A stretch of DNA of 64,000 nucleotides from Candidatus Thiodiazotropha sp. (ex Monitilora ramsayi) (GCA_025655575.1 JAHXIP010000008.1:62001-126000); one strand, 5' to 3'; numbered from the stretch's first letter, positions 1 to 10,726 are shown. Notes: a model not told the origin generated them from the sequence alone. Made by a program: numbers and translations.

Positions 1-448
1 AGAGCTGTTTAAAGGGGTTGTCTACATATCCCTGCCACTCTAACAGGGTGTGTTTTCTGGCGACCTCAGAAGCAATGTAGTGGTGCCCTTCATAGACAGC
101 ATGAATGGCTCGAAGCATTTCGTCTGCAGGACACCCTTTGGTAAGAAATCCCACTGCACCAACCTCGTGGAGTCGACTGGGAAAAGGGTCATCATCTAGT
201 ACCGTCAGTGCGATAACCTTGACTTTCGGATCAATGCGCAGCACCCGGCGTGTCGCTTCAATACCGCCCATCCCAGGCATATTGACATCCATCAGTATGA
301 CATCGACCGAAATTGCTTTGATCAGATCAAGTGCCTCCTCGCCTGTTGACGCCTCCGCAGCAACCTCAATATCGGGTGCATTATCCAAAATTCCTTTAAC
401 TCCGGTCCTGATCAATTCGTGATCATCAACCAGCAGAACACTTATCAT
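1..448 (-). CDS. uvrY: Response regulator UvrY/GacA, 3' end cut by the window edge
   Basis: This is the N-terminal 149 residues of a NarL-family response regulator; the C-terminal LuxR-type DNA-binding domain lies outside the window. The receiver shows the acidic pair in LLVDDHELIR, the phospho-acceptor D54 in LMDVNMPG, the Thr of ALTVLDDD and the Lys of FLTKG. The wording GAVGFLTKG and HYIASEVA resembles E. coli UvrY closely. In the family it is phosphorylated by BarA/GacS and activates CsrB-type small RNAs, which titrate CsrA. The start is the ATG at 448. DUF1249 lies upstream on the same strand, 163 bp away. No partner kinase is visible here. Sure of the family; the exact orthologue name is likely rather than proven. 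Confidence 0.85.
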   Translation of the reverse strand, partial: MISVLLVDDHELIRTGVKGILDNAPDIEVAAEASTGEEALDLIKAISVDVILMDVNMPGMGGIEATRRVLRIDPKVKVIALTVLDDDPFPSRLHEVGAVGFLTKGCPADEMLRAIHAVYEGHHYIASEVARKHTLLEWQGYVDNPFKQL

Positions 449-611
449 TGACTATTTCTCATCAGGTTCCATTCCTTCACCTGACGCCGGCAGAAACCTC
501 CATACAGCGAGCTGTCGACGGCACTCAAATCTCAGAGTGGTAATTTACCTGAACTAGCCAGCCACCGCGAGGAACTTTCGCCGGATGTTCACACATTTCT
601 CGAACATCTGA

Positions 612-1112
612 TTAAATTACTTCCTGAATATCGAAAGTACCTTTAACTTCTTGAGCCGATAGTGAAAATCTATGTCCCTGAGTATTACAGTAGTTCAGCC
701 ATTTAGATAAGAAGAGGTTAATTTTCCAACGCTGTTCCAGGGTAGGATGACTGCCCCAACGCTGTAGCGGCAAGGCTGATTGCCGCATATCCATAACATC
801 CACTTGCTGAAAGTCATGGTAGACCCTGAGGGAGGCATCGGGATCCGGATAGTGCCCGACCGCATGGGGAAAAAAATAGGTGAGATGAATGAGGCTGGTG
901 TAGGGCGTTTGTTCGTAAACCTCCAAGTGTAGATCCACCCCCCGCCCAAGACTGGAGAGATGCTTACCCTCCATGAGAGACAAGTCTGGCGCCAAGCGCA
1001 AAAGATGCCGATAGTTTTCCTCACTTTGAGCCTGCACCATTCCCATCGTCGATGGGCTTAAACTGAGATATCGAAGACTCCAGGGATAATAGGGTTTTTT
1101 CATGCGAACCAT
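612..1112 (-). CDS. DUF1249 protein (YqiB-like)
   Basis: A 166-residue cytosolic protein with no signal peptide or membrane segment. The central pattern (PYTSLIHLTYFF, then ASLRVYHDFQQVDVMD) and the C-terminal INLFLSKWLNYCNTQGH match the E. coli YqiB layout of RLYHDA...INQFLADWLRYC. That places it in DUF1249, whose biochemical role is unknown. In E. coli yqiB sits beside nudF and cpdA; here its neighbours are uvrY and a thioredoxin instead. The initiator may be the ATG at 1112 or the Met three codons later. It could be expressed with thioredoxin, but a strong hairpin lies between the two. Confidence 0.8.
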   Translation of the reverse strand: MVRMKKPYYPWSLRYLSLSPSTMGMVQAQSEENYRHLLRLAPDLSLMEGKHLSSLGRGVDLHLEVYEQTPYTSLIHLTYFFPHAVGHYPDPDASLRVYHDFQQVDVMDMRQSALPLQRWGSHPTLEQRWKINLFLSKWLNYCNTQGHRFSLSAQEVKGTFDIQEVI

Positions 1113-1180
1113 AAGCGGACTAAATCATGCTGTAGTCTGCAGGGTACTATCCCCCTAGTAACGAAAAAAGCCCTAAATAG

Positions 1181-1214
1181 AAAAACCCCGAATGATTAAC
1201 CAATCATCCAGGGT
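1181..1214 (-). terminator. Rho-independent terminator after the thioredoxin gene
   Basis: Inverted arms around GAATGATT / AATCATC with flanking C and G runs form a hairpin. On the minus strand it is followed by five T (A-run at 1181-1185). It lies about 25 bp past the thioredoxin stop, so it would end the adk/thioredoxin-side transcript before DUF1249. Confidence 0.7.
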
Positions 1215-1239
1215 CTTGATTTAGGCTAAAAACCGATGC

Positions 1240-1629
1240 TCAGGCGTCTTGTGTGCCTTGCTGTTCCGCCTCGATCTGCGCTCGTACCTCATCCATATCC
1301 AGTTCACCAGCCTTACCCAATAGTTCGCGAAAGGCAGACTCCGGCAAGGCGCCTGGTTGAGAAAAGATGATGATATTGTCTCGAAAGATCATCAAGGTGG
1401 GGATGGAGCGAACCTGGAAATGCATAGCCAACTCCTGCTCATCTTCCGTATTGACCTTGGCGAAAACGATATCCGGAAAATCCTCCGAGACACTTTCGTA
1501 GGTCGGTGCGAATGAGCGGCAAGGACCACACCAGGGCGCCCAGAAATCGACGATGACGAAATCACTTTCGGTGATGGTGGATTCAAAATTCTCTTTGGTC
1601 AATTCTACGACAGCCACGTTGAGCCCCAT
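1240..1629 (-). CDS. Thioredoxin with short acidic C-terminal extension
   Basis: A 129-residue thioredoxin-fold protein. The active site WCGPC is at residues 33-37 and the cis-proline is in SIPTL at residue 77, so it should be a working dithiol oxidoreductase in the cytosol; no signal peptide is seen. It is about 20 residues longer than E. coli TrxA because of an acidic, Gln-rich tail (DMDEVRAQIEAEQQG). That tail suggests one of the accessory thioredoxins rather than the main TrxA, so no symbol is given. A hairpin terminator follows the stop. It is monocistronic or weakly linked to adk, from which it is separated by another hairpin. Confidence 0.9.
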   Translation of the reverse strand: MGLNVAVVELTKENFESTITESDFVIVDFWAPWCGPCRSFAPTYESVSEDFPDIVFAKVNTEDEQELAMHFQVRSIPTLMIFRDNIIIFSQPGALPESAFRELLGKAGELDMDEVRAQIEAEQQGTQDA

Positions 1630-1735
1630 ACTTAAGTTGTAAAAAACGGTGGAATAGTATCAAAAACAGCCAGTAAATGCCTGCAGGATTCACATTCTCA
1701 GATTGTTGTAAAAATCCTATCAACCATGCATTAAG

Positions 1736-1764
1736 TAAAAAGGCTGCTTTTTGCAGCCTTTTTA
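1736..1764. terminator. Bidirectional terminator hairpin after adk
   Basis: Perfect stem AAAAAGGCTGC / GCAGCCTTTTT with a five-T loop at 1748-1752. It has an A-run on one side and a T-run on the other, so it works as an intrinsic terminator on both strands. It lies 29 bp past the adk stop. Confidence 0.85.
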
Positions 1765-1792
1765 CGAAAAAACCCAGTAAACAGCAGCCGAC

Positions 1793-2509
<717 letters not shown>

Positions 2510-2658
2510 CTATCAATGGGTGGATTCAGGGGCCTTATAAGATAGTCGCTATATACAACATTGGCTTATTGGGTGATTTTTCGCTCTACAACACAAAAAT
2601 AAAGCCTATAAGCTATTGATATTTATAAGGTAATACCATTATCACTTTAATATGATCG

Positions 2659-2689
2659 AAAAAAAAGAGGGCAAATGCCCTCTTTTTTA
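2659..2689. terminator. Bidirectional terminator after htpG
   Basis: Perfect stem GAGGGC (2667-2672) / GCCCTC (2677-2682) with loop AAAT, flanked by an A-run and a T-run. It lies 20 bp past the htpG stop and is an intrinsic terminator for the minus strand. Confidence 0.88.
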
Positions 2690-2708
2690 CTGACCACATT
2701 CGGTCAAT

Positions 2709-4616
2709 TCAATTACCCGCCAATTTCAGCATCAAACTGTTAAGACGTCGGACAAAGGCCGCAGGGTCATCCAACTGCCCCCCTTCAGCCAGTTGCGCCT
2801 GGTCGAAGAGAACCTGGGTCAGATCATCAAAGCGGTCATCGTCACCTTCGCTCTCCAGCCGCTCCAGCAGCGGGTGAGAGATGTTGATTTCCATAATCGG
2901 TTTGGTCTGCGGGGCATCCTGACCGACAGATTTGAGCACCCTCGCCAGGTTGGCGCTCATGTCGTGCTCCTCAACCACGAGACAGGCGGGAGAGTCGGTA
3001 AGACGATGGCTGACCCTGACCTCTTTGACCGTCTCACCCAACGTCTTCTGCATTTTTTCCAAAAGATCCTTATGGGCCTCTGTGGCCTTCTCGTTGTTCT
3101 CCTTCTCTTCCTTGTCCTCCAGGTCGCCCAGATCGAGCTCACCCTTGGTAACCGACTGCATGGACTTACCATCAAATTCCATCAGGCTGGTCACCAGCCA
3201 CTCATCGACCCGATCTGAGAGTAGCAGTACCTCGATGCCCTTCTTCTTGAGCACCTCCAAATGCGGACTGAAGCGGGCAGCAGCGGGAGAATCAGCGGTG
3301 ATGTAGAAAATCTTCTCCTGACCTTCCTGCATGCGGCTGACATAATCGGCCAGGGAGACGGTCTGTTCATCCTTATCATTATGGGTCGAGATGAAACGCA
3401 GCAATCCGGCAATCCGCTCCTTGTTTGCGTGGTCCTCAGCCGGCCCCTCTTTCATGACTTTGCCGAACTGATCCCAGAATACCTGGTAATTCTCCTTGTC
3501 GTTCTCAGCCATCTTCTCCAAGGCACCGAGAATACGCTTCACGTTCGCCTGGCGGATGGTATCGATCTTGCGATTGTGCTGTAAGATTTCACGGGAGACG
3601 TTTAGCGGCAGATCATCCGCATCCACGACACCCTTGATGAACCGCAGATAGCGAGGCATCAGCTTCTCCGCCTCATCCATGATGAAGACACGGCGCACGA
3701 AAAGCTTCACACCATGCGTCTGATCCCGATCCCAGAGATCAAAGGGCGCCCGTTTGGGGATGAACAACAGGGAGGTGTATTCATTGGTACCCTCGACACG
3801 ATTGTGTACGTAGGTCAAAGGCTCTTCAAAATCGTGTGAAACATGCTTGTAGAAGTCGTGATACTCCTCTTCCGAGATATCGGAACGGTTACGCATCCAT
3901 AATGCGGTGCCTTTATTGACCCGCTCAAATTCCGGCGTCTCCGGTTTCTCTTCATCTTCGCCGTAAAACTCCTTCTCCATCTCAACAGGAATGGTGATGT
4001 GATCGGAGAATTTTGAAATCACACTGCGCAGACGGTAACTCTCCAGGAACTCATTTTCATCCTCCTTCAGATGAAGAATAATATCGGTCCCCCGGGTTGG
4101 TTTATCGACGTTTTCAATGGAGTAGGAACCTTCGCCTTCGGACTCCCAGCGTACGCCATGCTCCTCTCCCAGACCGGCCCGCCGGGTCACTAGAGTAACC
4201 TTATCCGCAACGATATAGGCCGAGTAGAAGCCCACACCAAACTGACCAATGAGCTCACTGTCTTTGGCTTGGTCGCCCGACATGGATTCAAAAAACTTAC
4301 GGGTCCCGGAACTCGCTATGCTGCCGATAGTCTCCGTTACCTCCTGACGGCTCATACCGATGCCGTTATCCGAGATGGTAACCGTGCCGCTCTCCTTGTC
4401 TGCCGTCACGCGTATCTTGAGGTCGGCATCTTCCTCAAACAGGGCCTCATCGGTCAGGGCCTCGAAGCGCAGTTTTTCTGCCGCATCTGAGGCATTGGAG
4501 ATAAGTTCTCGCAGAAAAATCTCTTTATTGCTGTAGAGGGAACGAATCACCAGGTTCAGTACCTGGCTGACTTCTGCCTGAAACGCGAGGGTTTCCTTTT
4601 GGGCTTCTACGGTCAT
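2709..4616 (-). CDS. htpG: Chaperone protein HtpG (Hsp90)
   Basis: A 635-residue cytosolic ATP-dependent chaperone of the Hsp90 family; E. coli HtpG has 624. The GHKL ATPase domain shows LRELISNASDA with catalytic Glu37 and Asn41, DNGIGM near residue 84, and the glycine lid GQFGVGFYSAY near 130. The middle domain has the conserved Arg in PLNVSREILQ, and the acidic linker DKEEKENNEK precedes the dimerisation domain. It is monocistronic: a sigma-32 promoter lies about 75 bp upstream and a terminator follows. Transcription is therefore expected to rise on heat shock. Nothing unusual is seen in the protein. Confidence 0.97.
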   Translation of the reverse strand: MTVEAQKETLAFQAEVSQVLNLVIRSLYSNKEIFLRELISNASDAAEKLRFEALTDEALFEEDADLKIRVTADKESGTVTISDNGIGMSRQEVTETIGSIASSGTRKFFESMSGDQAKDSELIGQFGVGFYSAYIVADKVTLVTRRAGLGEEHGVRWESEGEGSYSIENVDKPTRGTDIILHLKEDENEFLESYRLRSVISKFSDHITIPVEMEKEFYGEDEEKPETPEFERVNKGTALWMRNRSDISEEEYHDFYKHVSHDFEEPLTYVHNRVEGTNEYTSLLFIPKRAPFDLWDRDQTHGVKLFVRRVFIMDEAEKLMPRYLRFIKGVVDADDLPLNVSREILQHNRKIDTIRQANVKRILGALEKMAENDKENYQVFWDQFGKVMKEGPAEDHANKERIAGLLRFISTHNDKDEQTVSLADYVSRMQEGQEKIFYITADSPAAARFSPHLEVLKKKGIEVLLLSDRVDEWLVTSLMEFDGKSMQSVTKGELDLGDLEDKEEKENNEKATEAHKDLLEKMQKTLGETVKEVRVSHRLTDSPACLVVEEHDMSANLARVLKSVGQDAPQTKPIMEINISHPLLERLESEGDDDRFDDLTQVLFDQAQLAEGGQLDDPAAFVRRLNSLMLKLAGN

Positions 4617-4689
4617 GGTAATTTCCGGTCTCCAACGTCTGTGATTGTTAAGTCAATGAATCAATAAGGGTTCTGCATATCCGGCAGAG

Positions 4690-4720
4690 ACATGGGGGCA
4701 AAGGGAGTTTATTTCAAGGG
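4690..4720 (-). promoter_or_regulatory. Sigma-32 (RpoH) heat-shock promoter of htpG
   Basis: On the minus strand the -35 element CTTGAA (4718-4713) is followed after a 15-nt spacer by CCCCATGT (about 4697-4690). This matches the published RpoH consensus CTTGAA...CCCCATnT. The start codon is about 75 nt downstream. The assignment rests on sequence match and on the gene being htpG. Confidence 0.8.
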
Positions 4721-4733
4721 CACGCCCCAAACT

Positions 4734-4754
4734 CCGAGAACATTCCGTTCTCGG
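4734..4754 (-). terminator. Hairpin downstream of the barrel gene, probable terminator or mRNA end
   Basis: Perfect 8-bp arms CCGAGAAC and GTTCTCGG with a five-base loop. It lies 29 bp past the stop of the outer-membrane barrel gene and just upstream of the htpG promoter. There is no good T-run, so it may act as a barrier or 3'-end stabiliser rather than a strict intrinsic terminator. Confidence 0.5.
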
Positions 4755-4782
4755 GGCCCGGTGTCACTAAAAATATTACATG

Positions 4783-6237
4783 TCAGAATGTGTGGGTAAA
4801 GAAGATACTGAACCGATTCTCTTCATAACTCGAGGTTTCCGTTACCGCATCCCGTTCAAGATGCGACAGGCTCATACCGAGTGTTGAAAAAGCGCCAAGC
4901 TGATAATCACCACCCAGTGTAGTCACCAACTGGTCATAGTCTAAGGCCTGCTCTTCATGATCTGACCAACGCAGACTCAGATATCCACTGATCCGTTGAG
5001 TGATCTCCCGGTCGAGGCTTGCACTCAGGTCCAGATCCTGGGTATCAAGAATAGGATCCTCATAGGTGCGATCTGTGTGAACTGCGCCAAGGCTGAGTGT
5101 GGATTTACCCGTTGCGTAGGTGAAGTTGGTGACGACACGTTCAACTTCAAAAAACTCAGCACTCAGCGTTGCCGAACTGCTACGTTCCACATTCGGTGGG
5201 CTCTCAAGTACTGCATTACGCACCAGATTGCCGAAAGCATCCTGACGCTGAAACAGGCTGGGTCTTATGAGCTCATCGCGGGCACTGCTGAAGTCCCGCT
5301 CGTAGGTGGCCGTCCAGACAGTCCGTTGAGAACGGTGGCTGAAATCGAGATAGTAGTCGTCACCAAAAGCCCGCTCTCCTCCGCCTACGGCTAGACGAGT
5401 TCGGGAGCTGGGCGTGTAGATAATACCGACGGTCCAAAGTGAATCATCAAGATCGGTATTGAGAGCAAGATCGAACTCCTCATACCCGGCAGCAAAAGCG
5501 ATGGCCCATTGACGAGTCAGTTGCTGGGCAAACTCCGCCCTGACCTGCTTGATTTCATTATCTTCATCCAAATTGTCGTAATCCACCACATTCTGCATAG
5601 CCGACAATTCCCAGATCTGATGAGTGAAGGCTCTGCCACTACCCAACACCAGATCGACCTGTTGCCCGCGATTGTCATCGACCCCATCAGCCGAGTAGTT
5701 GACCGTGTCAGCCGTATAGCGTGCTTCAAAGGTACTGTAATTGCCCATGCGGACAGTGAAATAGGGACTGATACCAGCGGTGTAGACCTCTGTACTGTCT
5801 GATCTTCCAGTCAAGCCATCGATACCCGTCCTGCCTGAACTGGTGATATTTGTCAGATCGGCAGTTCCCCAGCCATCCAGAAACAGGTGGTCTTCCACAA
5901 GTTCCGTATTACCCTCAGCCCTGAGGAAGTGGACCAACTCATTATCCTCGGTATCTTCCCAGTAGTGACGATACTCAGGGGCGTAGTTGAAATCGACACG
6001 GGCTCTAGCCCCCTCGCGATAGGCTGAAATGCTGGGGGTGATACGGGTAATCGATTCGTTTTCCTCACTGTCATGGCTCAGCAGTGAATTGTCTGTGTAA
6101 ACCTGCTCGACTGTAATGGCTGGCGCAATGATCCAGTCAGCAGTAGAACCGGTCATTGGTATGATAGAAAGTCCCAAGCCACTCAACAGCAAGGGGAGTT
6201 TTTTCATGTGGAATGGAATAGAGTGAAAAGTCATCAT
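4783..6237 (-). CDS. Outer-membrane beta-barrel protein, resembles the TIGR03016 (PEP-CTERM-associated) family
   Basis: About 484 residues with alternating hydrophobic/polar strands, many aromatic strand ends and a C-terminal Phe (FSIFFTHTF), typical of BAM-inserted barrels. A signal peptide starts at or just before MKKLPLLLSGLGL and ends near GSTADW. The opening after the signal (PAITVEQVYTDNSLL, then TRITPSIS) is like the TIGR03016 barrels found with exosortase/exopolysaccharide clusters, but no exosortase or PEP-CTERM gene lies nearby. The open frame runs further upstream to 6420. The Met pair at 6237/6234 or the Met at 6207 are better starts, because they precede the signal peptide and avoid the divergent rhodanese region. 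Function unknown; export or structural role inferred only. Confidence 0.7.
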   Translation of the reverse strand: MMTFHSIPFHMKKLPLLLSGLGLSIIPMTGSTADWIIAPAITVEQVYTDNSLLSHDSEENESITRITPSISAYREGARARVDFNYAPEYRHYWEDTEDNELVHFLRAEGNTELVEDHLFLDGWGTADLTNITSSGRTGIDGLTGRSDSTEVYTAGISPYFTVRMGNYSTFEARYTADTVNYSADGVDDNRGQQVDLVLGSGRAFTHQIWELSAMQNVVDYDNLDEDNEIKQVRAEFAQQLTRQWAIAFAAGYEEFDLALNTDLDDSLWTVGIIYTPSSRTRLAVGGGERAFGDDYYLDFSHRSQRTVWTATYERDFSSARDELIRPSLFQRQDAFGNLVRNAVLESPPNVERSSSATLSAEFFEVERVVTNFTYATGKSTLSLGAVHTDRTYEDPILDTQDLDLSASLDREITQRISGYLSLRWSDHEEQALDYDQLVTTLGGDYQLGAFSTLGMSLSHLERDAVTETSSYEENRFSIFFTHTF

Positions 6238-6525
6238 TGCATCCGCCCGTTCATATGAAATCTGGAAGCCTTCCTGTTTCCGTGGGTCATCTTTTGCACT
6301 GACGTACCCGTCTTGCGGAGATAGGTCGTGTGCGTGCATGCGAAGGTTACCCAACCTGTTGCAAAGATTACGCATCTGACATTGAGAAGTCGAGTGGATT
6401 ATCCGATCAGCCATCGGCAATATTCAACAGGCCATAAGAACTCCCATTTCTATACGTGGCACACATCAGATACCATGTTATCCATTGATAAAGTAACGAA
6501 AAAGTTAGTTCTCAGGAGTCCAATC

Positions 6526-7203
6526 TTGCTGTTTTTTACCCCGCTCAAATCCATACACCTCCTTGGCCTGTCGGCCTGTCTTATCTTGTTATCTTCTCCA
6601 GTATTGGGGCTCGAGGTCATGATAACGCCCGAAATTGGTGAATTCACCGTCCAGCACGGCGCCAAGAAGGTCGTGATCCGGCGTGAACAGGACACCGAGG
6701 CCATGCTGGAGTTTAATTTCGCCCGTACAGCCCGGCCCTGCCCCCCTTTCTGCGCCCAGCCCATGCAGGTAGCACGGGGAATTGAGACCATTGGCGAGGT
6801 CGAATTGATCGCGTTCATGCAAGATGCGCTCGCAGACGGCTCGGGCTTGCTGATCGATGCCAGAACATCGGACTGGCATGAACGGGGTACCATACCGGGG
6901 TCCATCCATATCCCATTCAATCACCTCAATCCCGACCAGGGCGCTGATGAGGTCACGCTGGAGACATCACTAGAGAAACTCGGAGCCGTAATGGGAGTGG
7001 ATGGTTGGGATTTCAGCCAAGCAAAAAACCTGGTCCTCTGGTGCAACGGCCCTTGGTGCGGCCAGTCACCTACCGCCATCAAAGGGCTGATCGGTCAAGG
7101 CTATCCCACCGATCAAATCCGCTACTACCGTGGCGGCATGCAGCTTTGGAGAATTTTCGGCCTGCCTGTCGTCTCACCCGACGGGACATTACTTGATGAA
7201 TGA
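6526..7203 (+). CDS. Secreted rhodanese-like protein
   Basis: A rhodanese domain behind an N-terminal hydrophobic signal/anchor (LLGLSACLILLSSPVLG), so probably periplasmic. The C-terminal half has LLIDARTSDWHERGTIPG and the active-site loop WCNGPWCGQSP. Cys at about residues 173 and 178 could carry a persulfide or form a disulfide. The best start is TTG at 6526, because AGGAG sits seven bases before it; an in-frame ATG at 6475 without a ribosome site is the alternative. The first half (MITPEIGEFTV...) is a less familiar region containing CPPFC. It is divergent from the barrel gene and 73 bp before pgm. Sulfur-transfer or redox role is inferred; the substrate is unknown. Confidence 0.75.
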   Translation: MLFFTPLKSIHLLGLSACLILLSSPVLGLEVMITPEIGEFTVQHGAKKVVIRREQDTEAMLEFNFARTARPCPPFCAQPMQVARGIETIGEVELIAFMQDALADGSGLLIDARTSDWHERGTIPGSIHIPFNHLNPDQGADEVTLETSLEKLGAVMGVDGWDFSQAKNLVLWCNGPWCGQSPTAIKGLIGQGYPTDQIRYYRGGMQLWRIFGLPVVSPDGTLLDE

Positions 7204-7240
7204 TGGCTTCTATAAATAGTCTCAGGGTGATTGAATATAA

Positions 7241-8908
<1,668 letters not shown>

Positions 8909-8911
<3 letters not shown>

Positions 8912-8941
8912 GGCCTGTTAACACTAATCGATTATTTTCTG
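8909..8941 (+). repeat. Solo 33-bp copy of the MITE terminal repeat, overlapping the pgm stop
   Basis: The first 21 bases, beginning TAGGGCCTGTTAACACTAAT, are identical to the right arm of the element at 9343-9638. The next 12 have four differences and end in the same TTCTG. No second arm is nearby except those of the element itself. It supplies the pgm stop codon. Confidence 0.75.
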
Positions 8942-9041
8942 GTCGTAGGTGATTAAAGCACCTAGAATCCCGTCATAAAATAACAATAACTTTTACGTAA
9001 CAGACTTTTTATTTGAAGGGCATATTGACCAGGAGCCAGAC

Positions 9042-9332
9042 GTGAGCAAAAACGAGGAAAAGAGGAAAGTCACCAAGAAAAAAGTGGCCGCCAAGAAAAA
9101 GATCACCAAAAAGAAAGTGGTTAAGAAAACTACCAGTAAAAAAACCGTAGCCAGGAAAAAGGCTGCTGTAAAACGCACTAAATCATCATCGGTAATCAGC
9201 CCGCGTGAACGCTATGAAATGATTGCCACCATGGCCTATTACCGTGCTGAACAAAGAAACTTTGAGCCTGGGCATGATGTCCAGGACTGGCTCGACTGTG
9301 AAAGCATTATCGACCAGATGCTCTCTCACTGA
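9042..9332 (+). CDS. Lysine-rich-tailed DUF2934 protein
   Basis: A 96-residue protein in two parts. Residues 1-48 are almost entirely Lys, Val, Ala and Thr in short KKKV/AAKKK repeats like the C-terminal tail of histone H1. Residues 55-92 (PRERYEMIATMAYYRAEQR, then DVQDWLDCE) fit the small DUF2934 helical domain. The start is GTG at 9042 with AGGAG six bases upstream. The basic tail suggests DNA or RNA binding, possibly as a nucleoid protein, but that is inference; the DUF2934 role is unknown. It stands alone between pgm and the MITE. Confidence 0.75.
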   Translation: MSKNEEKRKVTKKKVAAKKKITKKKVVKKTTSKKTVARKKAAVKRTKSSSVISPRERYEMIATMAYYRAEQRNFEPGHDVQDWLDCESIIDQMLSH

Positions 9333-9342
9333 GCGGGCTTGC

Positions 9343-9638
9343 TAGGGCCTGTTCACACTAATCCAATAGGTTCTGCTGGGACTGTTTTTGTACCCAGCAA
9401 GGCAGAATGAGCGTGGTGTAGCCCGGCTACATGAGCGAATGATAACGCCGCTGGGTGCAAAAACAGCCCCAGCCCTTCGGGTTACGCCTGAAAAAGCACC
9501 ACTCGGCGTTGCTCGTCGTTCATTTGGAATAACCAAACTTCTCTCCTCGCGCCCCGAAGGAAGTGCCCTTGGGGTGCGCCTTGATTGGCGCTTTTTCAGG
9601 CGCAACAGAACCTATTGGATTAGTGTTAACAGGCCCTA
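9343..9638. mobile_element. 296-bp MITE-like element with 33-bp terminal inverted repeats
   Basis: The left arm 9343-9375 and right arm 9606-9638 match at 32 of 33 positions; both begin TAGGGCCTGTT and end in TTCTG. The TA at each outer end fits a TA target duplication as made by IS630/Tc1-mariner transposases, with the true repeat starting GGGCCTG. Inside are two nested stems: 9376-9398 with 9450-9472 (21 of 23 paired) and 9485-9497 with 9590-9602 (13 of 13), plus a small palindrome GTAGCC/GGCTAC at 9418-9430. There is no transposase. Reading frames on both strands end in the repeat arms and are artefacts. The element fills the 338-bp gap between the DUF2934 and transporter genes. Confidence 0.8.
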
Positions 9639-9670
9639 ACCGGCTGGCCATTCCCGGCCAGCCGCCGATC

Positions 9671-10582
9671 TTATTTTGTTTCCAATCGTCGTCTGACACG
9701 ACTGGCCATCACCTGCTGGTGTGCCCAGACGATCAGCCCTGCCCCAACGATCAACGTCGCCCCGATAAAAAAACCGGCGTCCAACCTATCGTCGAAAAAA
9801 AGCATGCTGTAGAGCACCGCCGCCACAAGCTGTGCATTTAAAAACGGTGACAAGACCGGAGCAGGTGCCAGATGAAAGGCCTTGACTAAAAGAAAATGGC
9901 CGGTAGCACCCATTGCCCCTGTCATGATGAGATATCCCCACTGTTCCGGTGTGGGAGCAACCCACCAGAGCGGCATGAGTAAGGTGAGTAATACAGCTCC
10001 CATTGCCGTTGTATGAAAGAGTGTGGTTTTTTCACTGTCTTTGCCTCTCAATGCACGGGTCAGCACAAAGTAGAAAGAGAGTGAAACCGCGGCCAGCAGT
10101 GCCAGCAACATGGCCGGTTGTATCTCTCGAAAACCCGGCCTGACAATCCATAACACACCCACAAAACCCATCGACACAGCCAACCATTCCTGAATACCCA
10201 CCCGCTCATTGAGGAAGATGCCGGCAAGCAGGGTAACCAGTACGGGTGCAAAGAAGATAATCGCCGTGGCATCCGCCAGCGAAATAGTACGAATCGAATA
10301 GTACATACAGACTGTTACGCATAGCAGGCAGATCGCGCGTATTGTCTGTAGTAAAGGCCTTTGAGATTTCATGAAGCCCACACCGGAGTGAGCGGCAAAG
10401 ACAATACCGACAATCAATGTATGAAAGAAGTAACGCGCCCAAACCACCTGTTCGGTTGGTAACTCACGCATCAGCCACTTGGCGAGACCATCCATCGCCG
10501 CCAGAATGAACCCCGCCATTATCGTAGACAGGATCGCAAAGAGCACATGGCGGTCATGTAAAAAAGGGGGGGTGATTTTCAC
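9671..10582 (-). CDS. DMT-family transporter (two EamA domains)
   Basis: A 303-residue inner-membrane protein with about ten hydrophobic segments forming two EamA repeats. The first starts around ILSTIMAGFILAAMDGLAKWL and the second around LLALLAAVSLSFYFVLTRAL. Family members export or import small metabolites (for example S-adenosylmethionine or amino acids); the substrate cannot be read from sequence. It ends RVRRRLETK, a positive cytosolic tail. It lies downstream of the TonB receptor on the same strand, 172 bp away with a hairpin between, so it is probably a separate unit. Confidence 0.88.
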   Translation of the reverse strand: MKITPPFLHDRHVLFAILSTIMAGFILAAMDGLAKWLMRELPTEQVVWARYFFHTLIVGIVFAAHSGVGFMKSQRPLLQTIRAICLLCVTVCMYYSIRTISLADATAIIFFAPVLVTLLAGIFLNERVGIQEWLAVSMGFVGVLWIVRPGFREIQPAMLLALLAAVSLSFYFVLTRALRGKDSEKTTLFHTTAMGAVLLTLLMPLWWVAPTPEQWGYLIMTGAMGATGHFLLVKAFHLAPAPVLSPFLNAQLVAAVLYSMLFFDDRLDAGFFIGATLIVGAGLIVWAHQQVMASRVRRRLETK

Positions 10583-10697
10583 GTAAGGGCCAATCTCTGA
10601 GGATTTGCAGGATTGGCGACATAGTCGCAGGAGGCGGCTGGTCAGTTCAAGTCGATGCCGATGGAAAGGCAGGTATCATCACGCTTTGAGTCACGCC

Positions 10698-10726
10698 CAC
10701 CCCGGCCCATCAACAAGACCGGGGTG
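10698..10726 (-). terminator. Hairpin after the TonB receptor gene
   Basis: Perfect 8-bp arms CACCCCGG (10698-10705) and CCGGGGTG (10719-10726). It lies 29 bp past the receptor stop. No T-run follows on the minus strand, so termination is likely but not certain. Confidence 0.45.

Noticed and set aside
9342..9639. Open frames on both strands across the MITE, both ending TYWISVNRP
   Set aside because: The shared ending is just the terminal inverted repeat read from each side; no ribosome site or domain.
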